Of a stretch of DNA of 64,000 nucleotides, positions 1 through 11,598 are shown piece by piece. The DNA lies in the NCBI RefSeq assembly GCF_003573695.1, contig NC_039363.1:150506826-150570825 (forward strand), read 5' to 3'. Both the position numbers and the translations under genes were made by a program. Numbering within the stretch: position 1 is the stretch's first letter; every line of letters begins with the position of its first letter. Origin of the DNA: Papaver somniferum (lineage: Eukaryota; Streptophyta; Magnoliopsida; Ranunculales; Papaveraceae). The notes below the pieces were generated by a model, which made no database searches, was not told the DNA's origin, and saw only the letters and a program-made list of their open reading frames with translations.

Positions 1-267
1 GATGGTGACAGAGCGGTTCGATTTTAACCTCTTGAGGCATTCTTTTCATTTATGTTGATCATCGTGCTAATATAATTGTGTGGTATACACTTTAGCAGAC
101 TGCACACACTGCATGTGTAGATTGCTTTTTGCTTGCTATCTCCATCAATTCTGGAGTACTATGACATTGGCGTTTCTGTGCTCCTTGATCCTCTTATTGT
201 GGTGATATCTTTTTTGTACTTCCTCAAACATTTATGACAAAATTTGTATCTTATCCATCTCGAACAG

Positions 268-418
268 GTGAAGGTGGAAACCGTTCCGTGTTACTCAACT
301 TTGGATCAACCAGTGGAAGCATCTCAGCTATGTCCAGTACTCCATACTCCTCATCCATATCCTCATCAGAAGAAAAATTTGCAGGCAGAGGTGCACTTGG
401 AACATGTATGCTGATCAG
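268..418 (+). other. Possible coding exon of an upstream gene (ambiguous)
   Basis: The stretch is bounded by an acceptor-like CAG at its left and a CAG/GT donor-like junction at its right. Two frames are open over most of it: one is Ser-rich, the other ends in TGA close to the right edge. I cannot tell which frame, if either, is used, and I recognise no family. It could be the last exon of a gene that starts before the window. The following 820 bases, up to the PHD exon at 1,243, show no clear coding signal. Confidence 0.2.
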
Positions 419-1242
419 GTTTTGTTGCTTTCAGTCGTACATAGAAAAGAAAGAGTAGCTTGGTGCATTTTCTCGGTGTAGATTTCTTAAATGTTATATG
501 GCCTAATGTAGACTCATAGGCATGCTAATAAGTAAAAGGCTAGCCAATTGTTTACAGTTAGAGTGTTAGACAATGTTTCAACTGATTCTAATTTTTGATA
601 GCTTTGCCGTTCTCCCAGAGTTTCATGTATCTCAGGTAAAACATCTTTTTTCACCACAAGTTTCCTGACTACCTGCTGCCGTGAGCTATTGATGTCCCAC
701 TGAGAAACCCTAAAACAATATAAGGTTCTTGCTGAAGGCCACAAATAGACACCACCTGATATACAACTGTTTCATTTCACCCTTTAGCCACTATTAGAAA
801 CGATAATCTTTAGAGTCACCCCAGACCACATAAGGATCATTTTCCTTGATCTACTAAACACGTTCATCAGTGAGGACCACATTTTCCAGTTCTACGCATG
901 CGTTAATTAGTTATTAATATGTTCGTGTTATCCTTTACACCCTGCAATTTATTTATTTTTCATCTCTAAGTTATTCAAATTCTGTATATTGCAAAAAATG
1001 TAATCGCGCTCCCAGTTTTTGTATCCTCCACAAGATAAAGCGTGAAACATTTTCAATTGTTAGGTCCTGTATGAGCAAAATGAATCTTGTTTAGTTTTAG
1101 CATGCTAAAAATGCTCAATCATTAGAAGTTGGCTACTGTCTGGGGGGGCTCTTGTTCTCAGAAATGCATCCTTTTTTGTATAATGTTCATGGTCTATCTT
1201 TCTCTGCAGAATTCAATTAACTGTTTCACTCTGCAACTGCAG

Positions 1243-1619
1243 GAAATTTGTCAGAAATGTGGCCAATTTGATGACATGGGGACCGAGATATTAATTCCCT
1301 GCAAAATGTGTAAAGTTCCTGCCAAACACCGGTATGTTGAGATGAGAACCATTTGTTTCATGGTTTCCCCTGTCTTATCATAATAACCCTCCCCCACCTT
1401 TTTTTTGCTGTTGCTGGACATATTGTGTTGCAGCTGTCTATCTTGGGTAATATTATGCTTTGATGTAATTCACTTGCTCAATTTCATTTCCTATGTTCCA
1501 GCAATTGCTTAGATACAGCACCCAAATCTGATGATGAGGAACCCTACTGGTTTTGTGATGGATGCACACAGAAAAATTGCTCGAGTCTCCACAAGTTTAA
1601 TTACCAACCAAACCAATGA
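1243..1619 (+). CDS. PHD-type zinc-finger exon pair (partial gene)
   Basis: Two exons, 1243-1331 and 1502-1619, join in phase across a GT-AG intron and encode one complete C4HC3 zinc finger. The pairs are CQKC, CKMC, a His-x2-Cys straddling the intron, and CDGC, so all eight zinc ligands are present. The reading frame then stops at 1617-1619. It is closely related to the finger at the N-terminus of the two FRIGIDA-like genes downstream and shares their intron position. PHD fingers usually read histone H3 tails; that role here is inference. No start exon was found, so this is either the 3' part of a gene beginning further left or a duplicated remnant. Past the stop, another frame resembles the tail of the decayed copy at 6,252-6,385, which suggests a small frameshift near 1,600. 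Confidence 0.5.
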
Positions 1620-2225
1620 ACTATATCACATAATGTGAAGAAAAGTACCACAGCACCAAAGAAAAATGAAAAATGCCAGCTTTCTGTCTAGAGGGGTAGA
1701 GACTAACCGAAAAAATTATTTTGCTGTGGATAAATGCATGTAAAAAACTTTCTTGTCTCTGTAATATATAATCTTTTGACTACCCGAAGCATAGATATAC
1801 CAAGAGATGGCCTGAAATCGGCATCAAAGTCCAAAACTGGATGCATGAGTTATACTCGGTTCGTCAAATTGCTTGTGTGAATTTATGTTGATCTCAACTA
1901 AGATAAAAGGGACTTCCTTACCCTAACAAAGTGATCTTTCCACTTAAAGCGGAAAAAAAGTTCATACTTCATTTAACGATTACTATGACTCAAACTAGAC
2001 CCCCAGGTGCCGACTCCCAACTGCCAAATCTCTCGCTTTATAAACTATCAACCGGCCGAAGTGCAAATGCTGGTGCAAATCACTTGAGACGAATGCTGAA
2101 ATTCGTCTATACTACAACAAAAGATGTTTACGAAACGTCCGGTATGATGTTGCACCGTCCGTTTCCGTTTTTAAAGGTCAGATTGATATGGTCAATAAGG
2201 GTCAAAATAAGATCCGACTCTCTCA

Positions 2226-2243
2226 CACGTGCACTCACACGTG
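2226..2243 (+). promoter_or_regulatory. Pair of G-box (CACGTG) motifs
   Basis: Two perfect CACGTG hexamers start at 2226 and 2238, 12 bp apart, about 200 bp before the ATG at 2443. G-boxes bind plant bZIP and bHLH factors. Their pairing and location suggest a proximal promoter element of the PHD-FRIGIDA-like gene, but use is not shown by sequence alone. Confidence 0.4.
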
Positions 2244-2442
2244 TGCATATTTGTATTACAGTGTTGAAGATTCCTAGAACTGCAGCGGTAGATCAGAAAA
2301 TGGGTAGGAATTAGTCACAGAGGAAGTAAGAGAGGAAAAGAAGAAAGAAACATTGACAGTAGATGGGTACAGGTACTTATCAATTTCATTCAGCAGATCC
2401 TTTTACTTCGAATCGAGCTCTGTAGAAGTCTTGTCTTTGATC

Positions 2443-5400
2443 ATGGTTGAATGTCAGCCTGGACAACCAAATTCCACTTACCCTCCGGTAATTCTACTTT
2501 TTTTTTTTTTTAAATCAACCCTTTTTGTTTTTGATCTTCGTCGAAATTTCAAAACCCTCTCTTTTTTCATACATTACAAACTGTAACAATTCAAAAAGAA
2601 AAAAAGAAATTGAGAAAGAAATTTAAGTTCTGTATCATTTACATTGTTGTGTTTTACCTTTTGAAAACTCTACATGTCTTAATATGAGTGATTTGGGCCA
2701 ATATTGTGGAGCAGGATATGATTTTTTTCTTTATCATGAAAGATTGTAGGAATTGATATTGGTGCTTAATTTTGATAAATTGCATCTAGAGTAGTGGCCA
2801 ATTTCATGTTAATTGAACATGCAAACGGGGTTTAGAGGGTAACAAAAGAGAAAATACCAAGTCGAAAAATAGACGCCAAACATACATGTGAAATTGGTAA
2901 TGGAGAACACTTGGTACTTAATAATTACCTTCCGTTGTGAGACATTAGTCATTACACAGGAACTCCTTTTTCACTAGGTGTCGAGCCAAATTATTTCTCA
3001 AATGCAAGAATTGTTAACCTAGAACCGTCATTTTCTTTCTCCAATACCCATTCTTGTCTAAGTTTAAGTTAAATGATCTAACTTGGCTACAAATTTGTTA
3101 CAAAAAAATTTCAATGATGACCTATGGAATTGTGTGAGGGTCTACACCACTAACTATTTCATTTTCTTACTGTAGGTTGAAGTTTGTCAAAAGTGTGGTG
3201 TCACAGGTTATGCCAATCTTCTAATATATTGCGATGTGTGCCGTGTTTCTGCTGAGCACCTGTACGTTCAGCTTTTATTTTCCTTCTGTTTAGAGTCTAG
3301 AAGTTTAATTAGACTATCTTGATTTTTTTATTTTTTATATTTGATGAAAAGACAATATTTATGTTCAAAGTGTGTATGTTTGGAAATTGTGTTCTACACT
3401 CTCCAGCTATTGTCTGGATAGAGTCTCTGAGGTTACTCAGGAGGTGGTCGAGTGGTCATGTGAGCAATGTGTACCAACATATTTCTACAACCAACTGCAA
3501 CCATCCATCATAGTTGAAGAAAGAAATGTCAAACAACTGCCAGACGAGCGCTGTGTCGGTGATGCTTCAGAGGAGATTCTACCAAATCGTCCTCTGATAT
3601 CCAATGAGAATGCATATGAGCTTCCAATTACTGATCATGTGAGGAGGTACTATGGTTCTCTAGTTTTATCTTTCCTTTGCATCTAGTTTTACAATTGTTC
3701 TTGTGCAAGAGTGTTGGGCTCTTATAAGGTTTTCTCTTATAATTATATTAGTGCCCCTGAACTTTATGATATTTGTACTCATGTCAATTGGGCGAATACT
3801 TTGAAGGTAGTTTTCTTACTGATAACAAAGTGGCATTTCTGTTCCTTAGTGTGGAGAATCTCTTGCAGAAAAGTCAACTTAATCTGCAGACATCCACGGC
3901 TGAAGCAGAAGCTGCTACTTCTGATGGTAAACAATCTGCATCCTGGAAGTTGGACAAGACACTTGTCGAACAAGAGGCCCAGCAGGATGTTCCTGAAAAC
4001 AGTATTCCTTACGAGGACAATACCGATTACTTTGAAACCAAGATGAAATGTTTGAAAGACAGATTCAATAGGTTAAATAATAGATCCAATAGGTTAGAGG
4101 AGATAGAGAAGGCATTTCTGGAGAAGAAATCTGAAATGTGTACACTCATTGCTAATAGAGCGGAAACTGTTGATGTTAAAGAACAAGCTATGATTGATCG
4201 GGTACAGGAGCTGAAAGACATGGCTGTTGTTGCTATTAAAGAGGCACAGAGTAAATCAAATGAACATACTGTTGTTGTTTTTGATATACAAAAACGTCTA
4301 GAGCTTAGGCAGTTTTGCAAAGAGATGGATAGCAAAGGTCTCTTGAATTACATCATGAAATATGAGAAATACATGGACGCAATACGCGAAGAAATGCCTT
4401 CGGCTCTAAAAAATGTAGCTGAGCCAGCCCTTTTCGTGCTGGATTTTCTTAAACGATTCTACCCTTGTCACAGTCAAACTACATTATGTCCAAAAGGGAG
4501 CACAAACGATGCAATAGAACTCATGTCCATGCGGAAATCATGTTTGATGGTAATTGAATCTCTCGCGTTGGTGCTAGGTGCTGATGATTTAATGGACCGT
4601 ATAACCAAGTGGCAAGCCAAAACAATTGCTGACAGTTGGAAATCTAGGCTAGACAGCCGTGATGCTGCTATTGATTATAATTCGACTGATGAAGAGGCTT
4701 TTCTGAAGTTGATTACAACATTTAGAATTACTTCTGAGTTTAATGACGAAGAGCTTTGTAAGCTTGTTCTTGCTGTTTCTCATCGCCGGCAAGCACCTAG
4801 TCTCTGTCGTTCTCTTGGCCTGAAACACAGAATACCAGGTTGGTTGTTCAACATTCTTTCGCTGGTGGGGATTTCCAGTGGGGTTTCATTGAAGCTAGAT
4901 ACTCTTTTTCTTTTCTTTTTTTCTTCTTTTTTAGTTTTAGTTTTAGCCCCGTTCATGTTATGCTTGTGTCCCTGGAGTGTGATTTAGCTCAGGTATATCC
5001 CATCATATGGTGGCTGAGAGTGGGACTTAACCTGACAACTTTATCATTCCTTCAACTGATGGTTGGTGTATAACCCTAACTTGTCAGTCAGAGCATGCTG
5101 TGCAAATAAGGCTCTGGTTGTATAGCAGATCAACTTAGGATGTTCTATTGTATTTACTCTAATCATCCTCCCTTGATGTTTTGGCAGGTATAATTGAAGT
5201 GTTGATCAGAAAGGGGAGACGAATTGATGCTGTCCATTTTGTGTTAGCCTTCAAGCTCACTGAGAAATACCCCCCTGTGCTTCTTTTAAAGACATATCTG
5301 AAGGACTTGAGGAAAGATTTACTGAGTAAAATGAACAGCTCAGGAGGAGATGATAAAATTAAGGTGCTTACCCCATCTGCTAACAATGACAGAAGTCAAG

Positions 5401-5813
5401 AACTGTACCTTTTATTCTTCATTCTTATATATCTGCATGCACAAGTAAATCTTAAATTTTGCGTACCCTGTGCATTTTAGAGCGATTTGCATGTAAAGGA
5501 GCTTGCTGGTATAAAGACTGTGATAGAGTGCATTGAAGAGTACAAACTTCAAAAACATTATAAACTTGACCCACTTCTGAAACGAATGGTTCAGCTGGAG
5601 CAGTGGAAATCTAATAAGAAGAGGATGGCAGACAATGCCGTTACAAATCAACAAAGAAAAAGGGCTCGAGAAGATAATGGAATGAAATATGAGCCTAATG
5701 TACCTGCAGATCCGGGGTCCTCCCCGCTAGTTTACAACAATAGGAGTTCAGAATTACATGAGAGGTACAGATCGGAGCTATCATCCTCATATCACAGTCT
5801 TTTCTATCCTTGA
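2443..5813 (+). CDS. PHD finger-FRIGIDA-like fusion protein, copy 1
   Basis: Six exons (2443-2487, 3176-3261, 3407-3646, 3850-4838, 5188-5363, 5481-5813) join in frame through GT-AG introns into 622 aa. Residues 19-65 form a C4HC3 PHD-type finger (C19, C22, C34, C37, H43, C46, C62, C65). Residues about 189-256 are charged and likely coiled coil. A FRIGIDA domain runs from about residue 275 (LRQFCKEMD) to about 512, including the typical RRIDAVHFV block; a basic tail follows. FRIGIDA-family proteins are nuclear scaffolds that act with chromatin factors on flowering-time genes; that this protein does so is inference. Known FRI/FRL proteins generally lack a PHD finger. The fusion is supported by conserved intron phases and an identical layout in the copy at 11.6 kb. 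The start was chosen because MVEC is shared by both copies. Confidence 0.85.
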
Positions 5814-6048
5814 CTACCCAAGGAATGACTGTATTCTGGTGGCTGGCTCTGCATCCGTAACTTGGTAAGTTTCTCGTGTATGTTAGTTTGCTCCTTGGCG
5901 GTATTAATGTTGGAGACTTGTCTTATGCTGCAATGCTTTTTAGTTCCGTATATATTGTTTGTTTGTTTTTGATCGGCGTTCCGTGTGTATTGTTGACAGG
6001 CCTTATATATGTTCTCTGCAACATAAATTGCTGCACTTGCAACTGCAG

Positions 6049-6385
6049 GAAAACCCATTTGTCAGAAATTTGGTGAGTCTGATGGCACAGGGACAGATTT
6101 TAGTTCACTACTAAATGTGTAGAGTTTTTGCTAAACACCTGTGTATTGAGCTGAGAACCCTTTGGTTCTGGAAATATTATGTTGCAAGACATCTGTCTTA
6201 GGTATTTTGTTTTAACTTACTTTACTCTCTCTTATTCATTTCCTTGTTCCACCAATTGTATGGAAGTACCAGAAATCTGTGATGGGGGAGTCGTATGGTT
6301 TTGTGATGGATGTGTACAAAAAACTTGCTCAAGTGTCGGCAACGGAACCAAAGAACTGATACATAATGTGAAAGAAGAAAAGTGA
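6049..6385 (+). pseudogene. Decayed PHD-finger exon pair
   Basis: This is a second copy of the PHD exon pair seen at 1,243-1,619, placed just after the first FRIGIDA-like gene. The first exon-like part (6049 to about 6139) has lost a zinc Cys (Cys to Phe) and carries an in-frame stop. The second part (about 6252-6385) still reads WFCDGC and ends in a Lys/Glu-rich tail. The same acceptor context (AACTGCAG) precedes both copies. A donor-like GTAAGT sits about 50 bases after the FRIGIDA-like stop codon, so these exons may once have been spliced to a 3' UTR. The protein can no longer form the finger. Confidence 0.6.
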
Positions 6386-7383
6386 AACAGCTGCAAAACA
6401 CAAGGAATGACAAAAAAACAGGCAAGTATGATGACTATGATCAACCATGTATGAAGGTAGAGCAACCAATTTTCATTGTTCTCTTGTATAAGTAATTAAC
6501 AATACTCATCCAGGGGTTAGAAAGAAAGTCATCATTCGATCTGTACGTACAGTTTCACCCTTCTGTATTAATGTTGTAAGATTATCGTGTATCCATTGTA
6601 TGATACCGTTATTGTGTCAGAGGTATGAACAGACAATGAGGTACCTTGAAACCAAAACAGCTTCAAACCAGGATCCATGGCTTAAACGCCCAGTTTGTCA
6701 AACTGCTTGTCAGTTGGGTTGATTAAAACTGATTTCATCGATCAAATAAGGATTTGAACTTCAGCTGAATGGAGCTGGGAGCCCGGGAAAATTCTTACTT
6801 GGTATTTTTTTATTATTATTTTTGGTAGCATATAAAAATAAATATACGGAGTATGTAAGGAAAATTCAAAATGATTCTATAATGAAATAATAACTCGTGA
6901 TAAATTTTCTTTCCCTCCTACTAATTTTGGTGTGCCAAACGCACCGGCGAAAAAAGTTTGTGTGAGAGGAAAATAATTGAAAAGTGAAAATCTAGTTTAT
7001 TTCCTTGCCATAAATGATTTTGATCCTCTCTCTATATGTATCCCTGTTGATAATCCCTAATCCACCAAAAGCTCCTGCGCCTGCAAATCTATCTTTCTCC
7101 TTTCTCCCAGCAGGAAACGAAATTGTAGGTATACACTTTATATCTATTTTAATCTCGATTGTCTTTGATAATATCGTCCTAATGATTTTTTTGGTTAGTC
7201 TGGAGCATATGTGTATTGTTCATTTACCAACATCATTATCCAACTACATGTGATTGATACAGCCATACTGGTAGTCTTATGGAGTAATTTATTTATTTTA
7301 TTTTTTGAAGCATACAAAATCATGTTTACTATACACTTGTTCGTTTTTTTGGCTGTACCTAGACAAGGGAAAGGAATCTATAA
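6386..7383. other. Intergenic, AT-rich
   Basis: No supported gene, RNA or repeat structure was found. Short open frames here (for example near 7,014) have no family resemblance or splice support. Confidence 0.4.
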
Positions 7384-7893
7384 GAGCACTTCCTATGGGA
7401 TGAACAAACTTAGAGTTTGTTCATTTTGCTCCAACTATGGCATGAACAAACATGAAAAATGGATGTTTAAATCATCAAATCTGTTGCTTTGAACATTGAG
7501 TCGGAACATCCAGCGTGCGTCTGTAGTAAAGTCGGGCGATCGTGTCATAGACGCGGAGTCAGAAGGAAGATCGCTGGAGTTGGAGGGAAGATCGCTGGAG
7601 TCAGAAGGAAAATCACCCCTCACATATTCTCTCTCCAAAACCTGATTATTATAATTATGGTTTATTTTTTATTATTTATTTTATTAGTTAAATATTCTAC
7701 AGGACCTAGTTAGTTTATATCAAATTATTAGTGGGACCCAACTCTTATTAGTTTATGTTAATAAAATCAATAGCGGGACCCTAAAATACCAGATTTGTTC
7801 ATTTTGCCTTGTTTTCCATAGTGGAGAATGCAGTTTGTTCATCCACGTGGCTCAACAAATTTTTATTTTTGTTCATTGCCATAGGAACTGCTC
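7384..7893. mobile_element. PIF/Harbinger-like MITE, 510 bp
   Basis: Terminal inverted repeats beginning GAGCACTTCCTATGG at the left match the right end reading inward (GAGCAGTTCCTATGG), and further TTTGTTCAT-type motifs recur inside. A 3-bp TAA flanks both ends (7381-7383 and 7894-7896), the duplication expected of PIF/Harbinger (Tourist-type) elements. There is no transposase gene, so the copy is non-autonomous. Confidence 0.7.
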
Positions 7894-8249
7894 TAAAGAA
7901 TAGGAAAAACAACCAATGAATCAAAGAACGTGTCGTGCCACCATATTCAAATACATTGAAACCGGTGTTTACTAATGACGATAAAAACGCAAGGCTTCGT
8001 TTTTCGCTATTAATACTCGAAAGTTGTCGCATCCTTGTAATCCTTTCAAAAATATATGCAGTTACGTGCATATCAATGAAAAACGGTTCTATCTAACTAA
8101 AGAGTCACATGTAAGCGCTTTACCACTAAGGTAATGTTTTTATCCATTGTTGCCTGTCATAGGTTCCATAAGGGTTTTCCGGAAATATTAGAATTTTTCC
8201 TTTCATTTTCAAAAAACCGAAAAAATGCAATACGGAAACAATTTTATAT

Positions 8250-9581
8250 GTTACCAAAGATGTCATCTGGTAATATATGATAAACAAAGTTTTGCCAGCA
8301 ATCCGGAGCGAATAGCCACGTAGCTACAACAAGAAGCTTATATTTATTCGACAAGTCAGTGAAAGACGACACATTGACCTAAATGATCAAGAATTTCTTG
8401 AAGCTACTTCGAAAGATGAATATGATATTCGCTTGTCTTTTCCAACCACCGAATAGTCCAGATTTTAATGTCTTAAATCTTTGTTATTTCAGGAAATTCA
8501 ATCACTGCAACATCAATATGCGCCCAAAACAATTGATGAATCGGTTGAAGCGGAAGAAGGCGTTTTTTCAGAATTTACCATATGAAAGTCTTAACTATGT
8601 TTTTCCTGACATTCAAATCTTGTATGATTGAAACTGTGAGAGTGTTCGAAAGAAATAATTATAAGGTGCCACGTCTAGGAAATGATTATCTACTCATTCA
8701 ACTGGAGTGTGATGCCTAGATCATCGGTAATGTTCAAAACTACCTCAATCAATAAAGTTGGGAATCTGAAGTATTTTATCATGTTTTAATTTTCATTTGG
8801 TTTTCAAGATTCATAAGGTATTAGAGTTTGTTTTGGTTATCTCAAGTTTTAATTTTTTTTGGTTCATTAGCGGTTAGTCTATCTACTTGTGTATAGACTA
8901 ACTACTAATGAACCAGACTAGAAATTAAAACATGACATAACCAAAACAAAACACCATGAACCAAACGAAAACTAAACCACGAACCAAACGAAAACCAAAA
9001 TATGACAACACCAAATCAAACACTAATTACCTACAGTTATCTAGATCGAAATACTTTAACTATATACCGAGTTTATTGATTGAACTGATTGAGGTAGTTT
9101 CGAACATTATCTATGAACTCGACATCACATTCAAGTTGAATGGGTATATTACCATTTCTCGCTTATTTGTCAAATGTGGCACCTTATAATTATTTCCTCG
9201 AACACTTTTATAGTAACTATCACGCAACTTTGGAATGTCAGAAAAATATAATTGAGGTTTTCAGAAGATAAATTTCAAAAGAGTCTTCCACTGCTTGAAC
9301 TAATTCATCAATTGTGTTGGGTGCATACCGATATTGTAGTGATTGAATTGCCCGAATATAACCAAGATCTATCCGGACTGTTTGGTAGTTGGAAAGACAA
9401 GCGGTTATCAAATCAATCTTTCGAAGCAGCTTCAATAAATTCTTGATCGTTTGGGTTAATGTGTGGTTTGGCATTGCTTGTTGATAAATATAGGCTCCTT
9501 GTTGCTACTCCGTGGCCATTTGCTTCGGATTGCTGGAAAAACCTTGTTCATCAGACATGATCGAATGACATCTTTGGTAAC
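8250..9581. mobile_element. Inverted dimer of plant mariner-like transposase 3' ends
   Basis: Two diverged copies of the same ~640-bp sequence lie tail to tail (8250-8888 on +, 8889-9581 on -). Each translates piecewise into the C-terminal part of a plant mariner-like transposase, including blocks such as NDQEF, the PPNSPD catalytic context, AIQSLQ and IDELVQA. Both arms carry stops and frameshifts. They meet at a hairpin around 8866-8910, where matching terminal motifs (GTTAGTCTAT and its complement) almost touch. The element cannot move by itself. The transcript could fold into a long hairpin. Confidence 0.65.
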
Positions 9582-9595
9582 AGACATGGTTGAGT

Positions 9596-9724
9596 TATAA
9601 TATCACAATCTACCACTTTGGTAGCACCATCCGATATATACCAAACCTCATCATCTAGCGATTTTAATTCCGACCTTTAATTTTCAACGGTTGATTTTCA
9701 AAGTGGTAGATGGTGATGTTATAT
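9596..9724. mobile_element. Short MITE, 129 bp
   Basis: Terminal inverted repeats of about 25 bp (ATCTACCACTTTG core at the left, its complement CAAAGTGGTAGAT at the right) bracket about 80 bp of AT-rich DNA. No coding capacity. The target duplication is unclear because the ends are TATA-rich. Confidence 0.55.
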
Positions 9725-10029
9725 CTTTCGGATTTTGCTCATTTTTGTTATAAATTTAGAATTTAACAAGAAGAACATATCATCAAAATATTGAGCTCAA
9801 ATTCGTTTTTATTTCAAGTCTTAAAAAAGAAGATCGAATTTAATCTTGCATGGATATAGTGTGTGTATATAATATTGTCCATATGGATCCTCCCTCTACT
9901 TATAAAATCGATACATGATACATATCAGCACAGACTGATACGTATCAACTGTGTGGCAATGCCGACACGAATCGGCCGGTACTGCAAACCATCTAGTAAG
10001 CAGGGAAATTTAAAAAATAAAATACAATA

Positions 10030-11368
10030 GGGAAAAATATCGTTTGGTCCTTTTTGAGGTGGGCCCATGTCTGTTTAGTCCTTTGGGAAAACGCCTAGAC
10101 TGTTTGGTCCATAATTATTTTAAAATATAAAACATACAAAAGTACCCTTCCGTGTTAATTTTATTTATTTTCTTGTAGAAGTTCATTCGTCAAAATGAAT
10201 TCCTGTTAATTTCTACTTATTTTTTCAGAAAACATATAAACCAGAGTTCATTCCAGAAATGAACTTCATATAAAAAGCTAAAAAAACAGAGTTCATTCCA
10301 TAAATGAACTCCATATAAAAAGCTAAAAAAACGGAGTTCATTCCAGGAATGAACTCCATATAAAAACACAGTTCATTCCAGAAATGAACTCCATATAAAA
10401 AAGCTAAAAAAACAGAGTTCATTCCAGGAATGAACTCCATATAAAAACAGAATTCATTTATATAAAAACAGAGTTCATTCCAGGAATGAAGTTCATTCCA
10501 GGAATGAAGTTCATCTTAAGCAGCAACAACAACAACAACAAAACGCATAAATCTTCATCTTCAACAACACCAACAGATTTCTAGGGTTTGACGAGTTCAT
10601 CTTCATCATCATCTCCAATCGCAACAACATCAAGAAACCAAAAACCTAATTAAATCTTCAACAACAACAGATCTATCTTGAGTTCGTCTTCATCTTCATC
10701 ATCATCACCAACTCGAGCAACAAACATCAAAACGATGAAGAAGACGAAAGAAAATCAAGAACAGAGATCCGAGATGAAGATTCAAGATTATATTCGTTTT
10801 CTTCATTGTTTTTTTCTTCTTCATCATACACAGCAGCAGAAACTTCAAAACACCATCGTCTTCATCATCAAAACAGCAACAACATCTTCAAAACTGAGTT
10901 CGTCGTCTTCAACAACATCTTCATCTTCGTCGTTTTCATCATCTTTATATGATTCATCGTCTTCATCATCTCTGCAAATCGTATTCATCATCTCTGAAAA
11001 TCAAAACCCTAGAAAAAAACACAAATCTTCATTGTTTCTTTGCAACAGCAGCAAAAAAAAAAAGAGGAGAGGAGAGAAACTAGATCTGAAAATAAAGAGG
11101 AGAGAGAAAGTAAATCTGAGAGTGAAATATTTTCTATTAAATTTTTGTATATATATGTTCACCTTAAGACCAAACCATTATTTTCTAGGACCAAACAATA
11201 ATATAAGGGTATTTATGCCACTACAAGATGACATTTACATCATCCATGACATCATCCTATGACCAAACTATAATTTATATTACCAAATAGGACCAAACAG
11301 ACAATTGACTAGGTCAATTGAACTATACTCTCTTTAATATATTATTTGTAGGACCAATTGGTATTTAC
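10030..11368 (+). mobile_element. Non-autonomous TIR DNA element, copy 1 (1.34 kb)
   Basis: The left end GGGAAAAATATCGTTTGGTC and the right end (inward GTAAATACCAATTGGTCC) form imperfect terminal inverted repeats. A perfect 7-bp duplication, TACAATA, flanks the element (10023-10029, 11369-11375). Several GTTTGGTCC motifs lie in both subterminal regions, as often seen in TIR transposons. The inside holds a palindromic minisatellite and a long trinucleotide-rich tract (TCATCT/AACAAC) that gives spurious Ser-rich open frames. A second copy lies inverted at 23,164-24,454. The superfamily is not certain. Confidence 0.65.
10230..10512. repeat. Palindromic minisatellite, about 44-bp unit
   Basis: Units read GAGTTCATTCCAGAAATGAA followed by CTC and an AT-rich spacer (CATATAAAAAGCTAAAAAAA-like). 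The first 23 bases are a near-perfect palindrome. About six units are present, with the spacer shortened in some. The same array recurs in the inverted element copy at 23.9-24.2 kb. Confidence 0.75.
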
Positions 11369-11390
11369 TACAATACATTATCAATTTGGT

Positions 11391-11414
11391 AGCACGCGCG
11401 TCTCGCGTGTGCAA
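11391..11414 (+). promoter_or_regulatory. CGCG-rich promoter motif cluster
   Basis: A short GC-rich island (GCACGCGCGTCTCGCGTGTG) stands in AT-rich DNA about 200 bp before the second FRIGIDA-like start codon. It contains CGCG cores of the kind bound by CAMTA factors. Only position and motif support this. Confidence 0.25.
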
Positions 11415-11598
11415 ACATGAGAAATATAGCGTGAATTCCTGGTGCTGTAGAGAGAGATAGGGGCAGAGTTTAGAAAGGGAAAGTAATGACAATGAGAGGG
11501 GAAGAAGACGAACAACAGTTAAAAAATTGAAGGATACTACTCACCGAGTTAACTCATCAACTCCTTTTCAACTCTCAAGAGTCCATAATTCTTGAATC

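Noticed and set aside
1931..2314. Open frame of 127 codons upstream of the first FRIGIDA-like gene
   Set aside because: Overlaps the promoter with the G-boxes, has no domain, and its composition is not coding-like.
10230..10512. CRISPR-like repeat array
   Set aside because: Units are tandem with degenerate AT spacers that are themselves repeated, and the setting is a plant genome; it is a minisatellite.
10678..11262. Ser-rich open frame of 194 codons
   Set aside because: It comes from a TCATCT/AACAAC trinucleotide tract inside a TIR element; no start context, splice site or family supports it.
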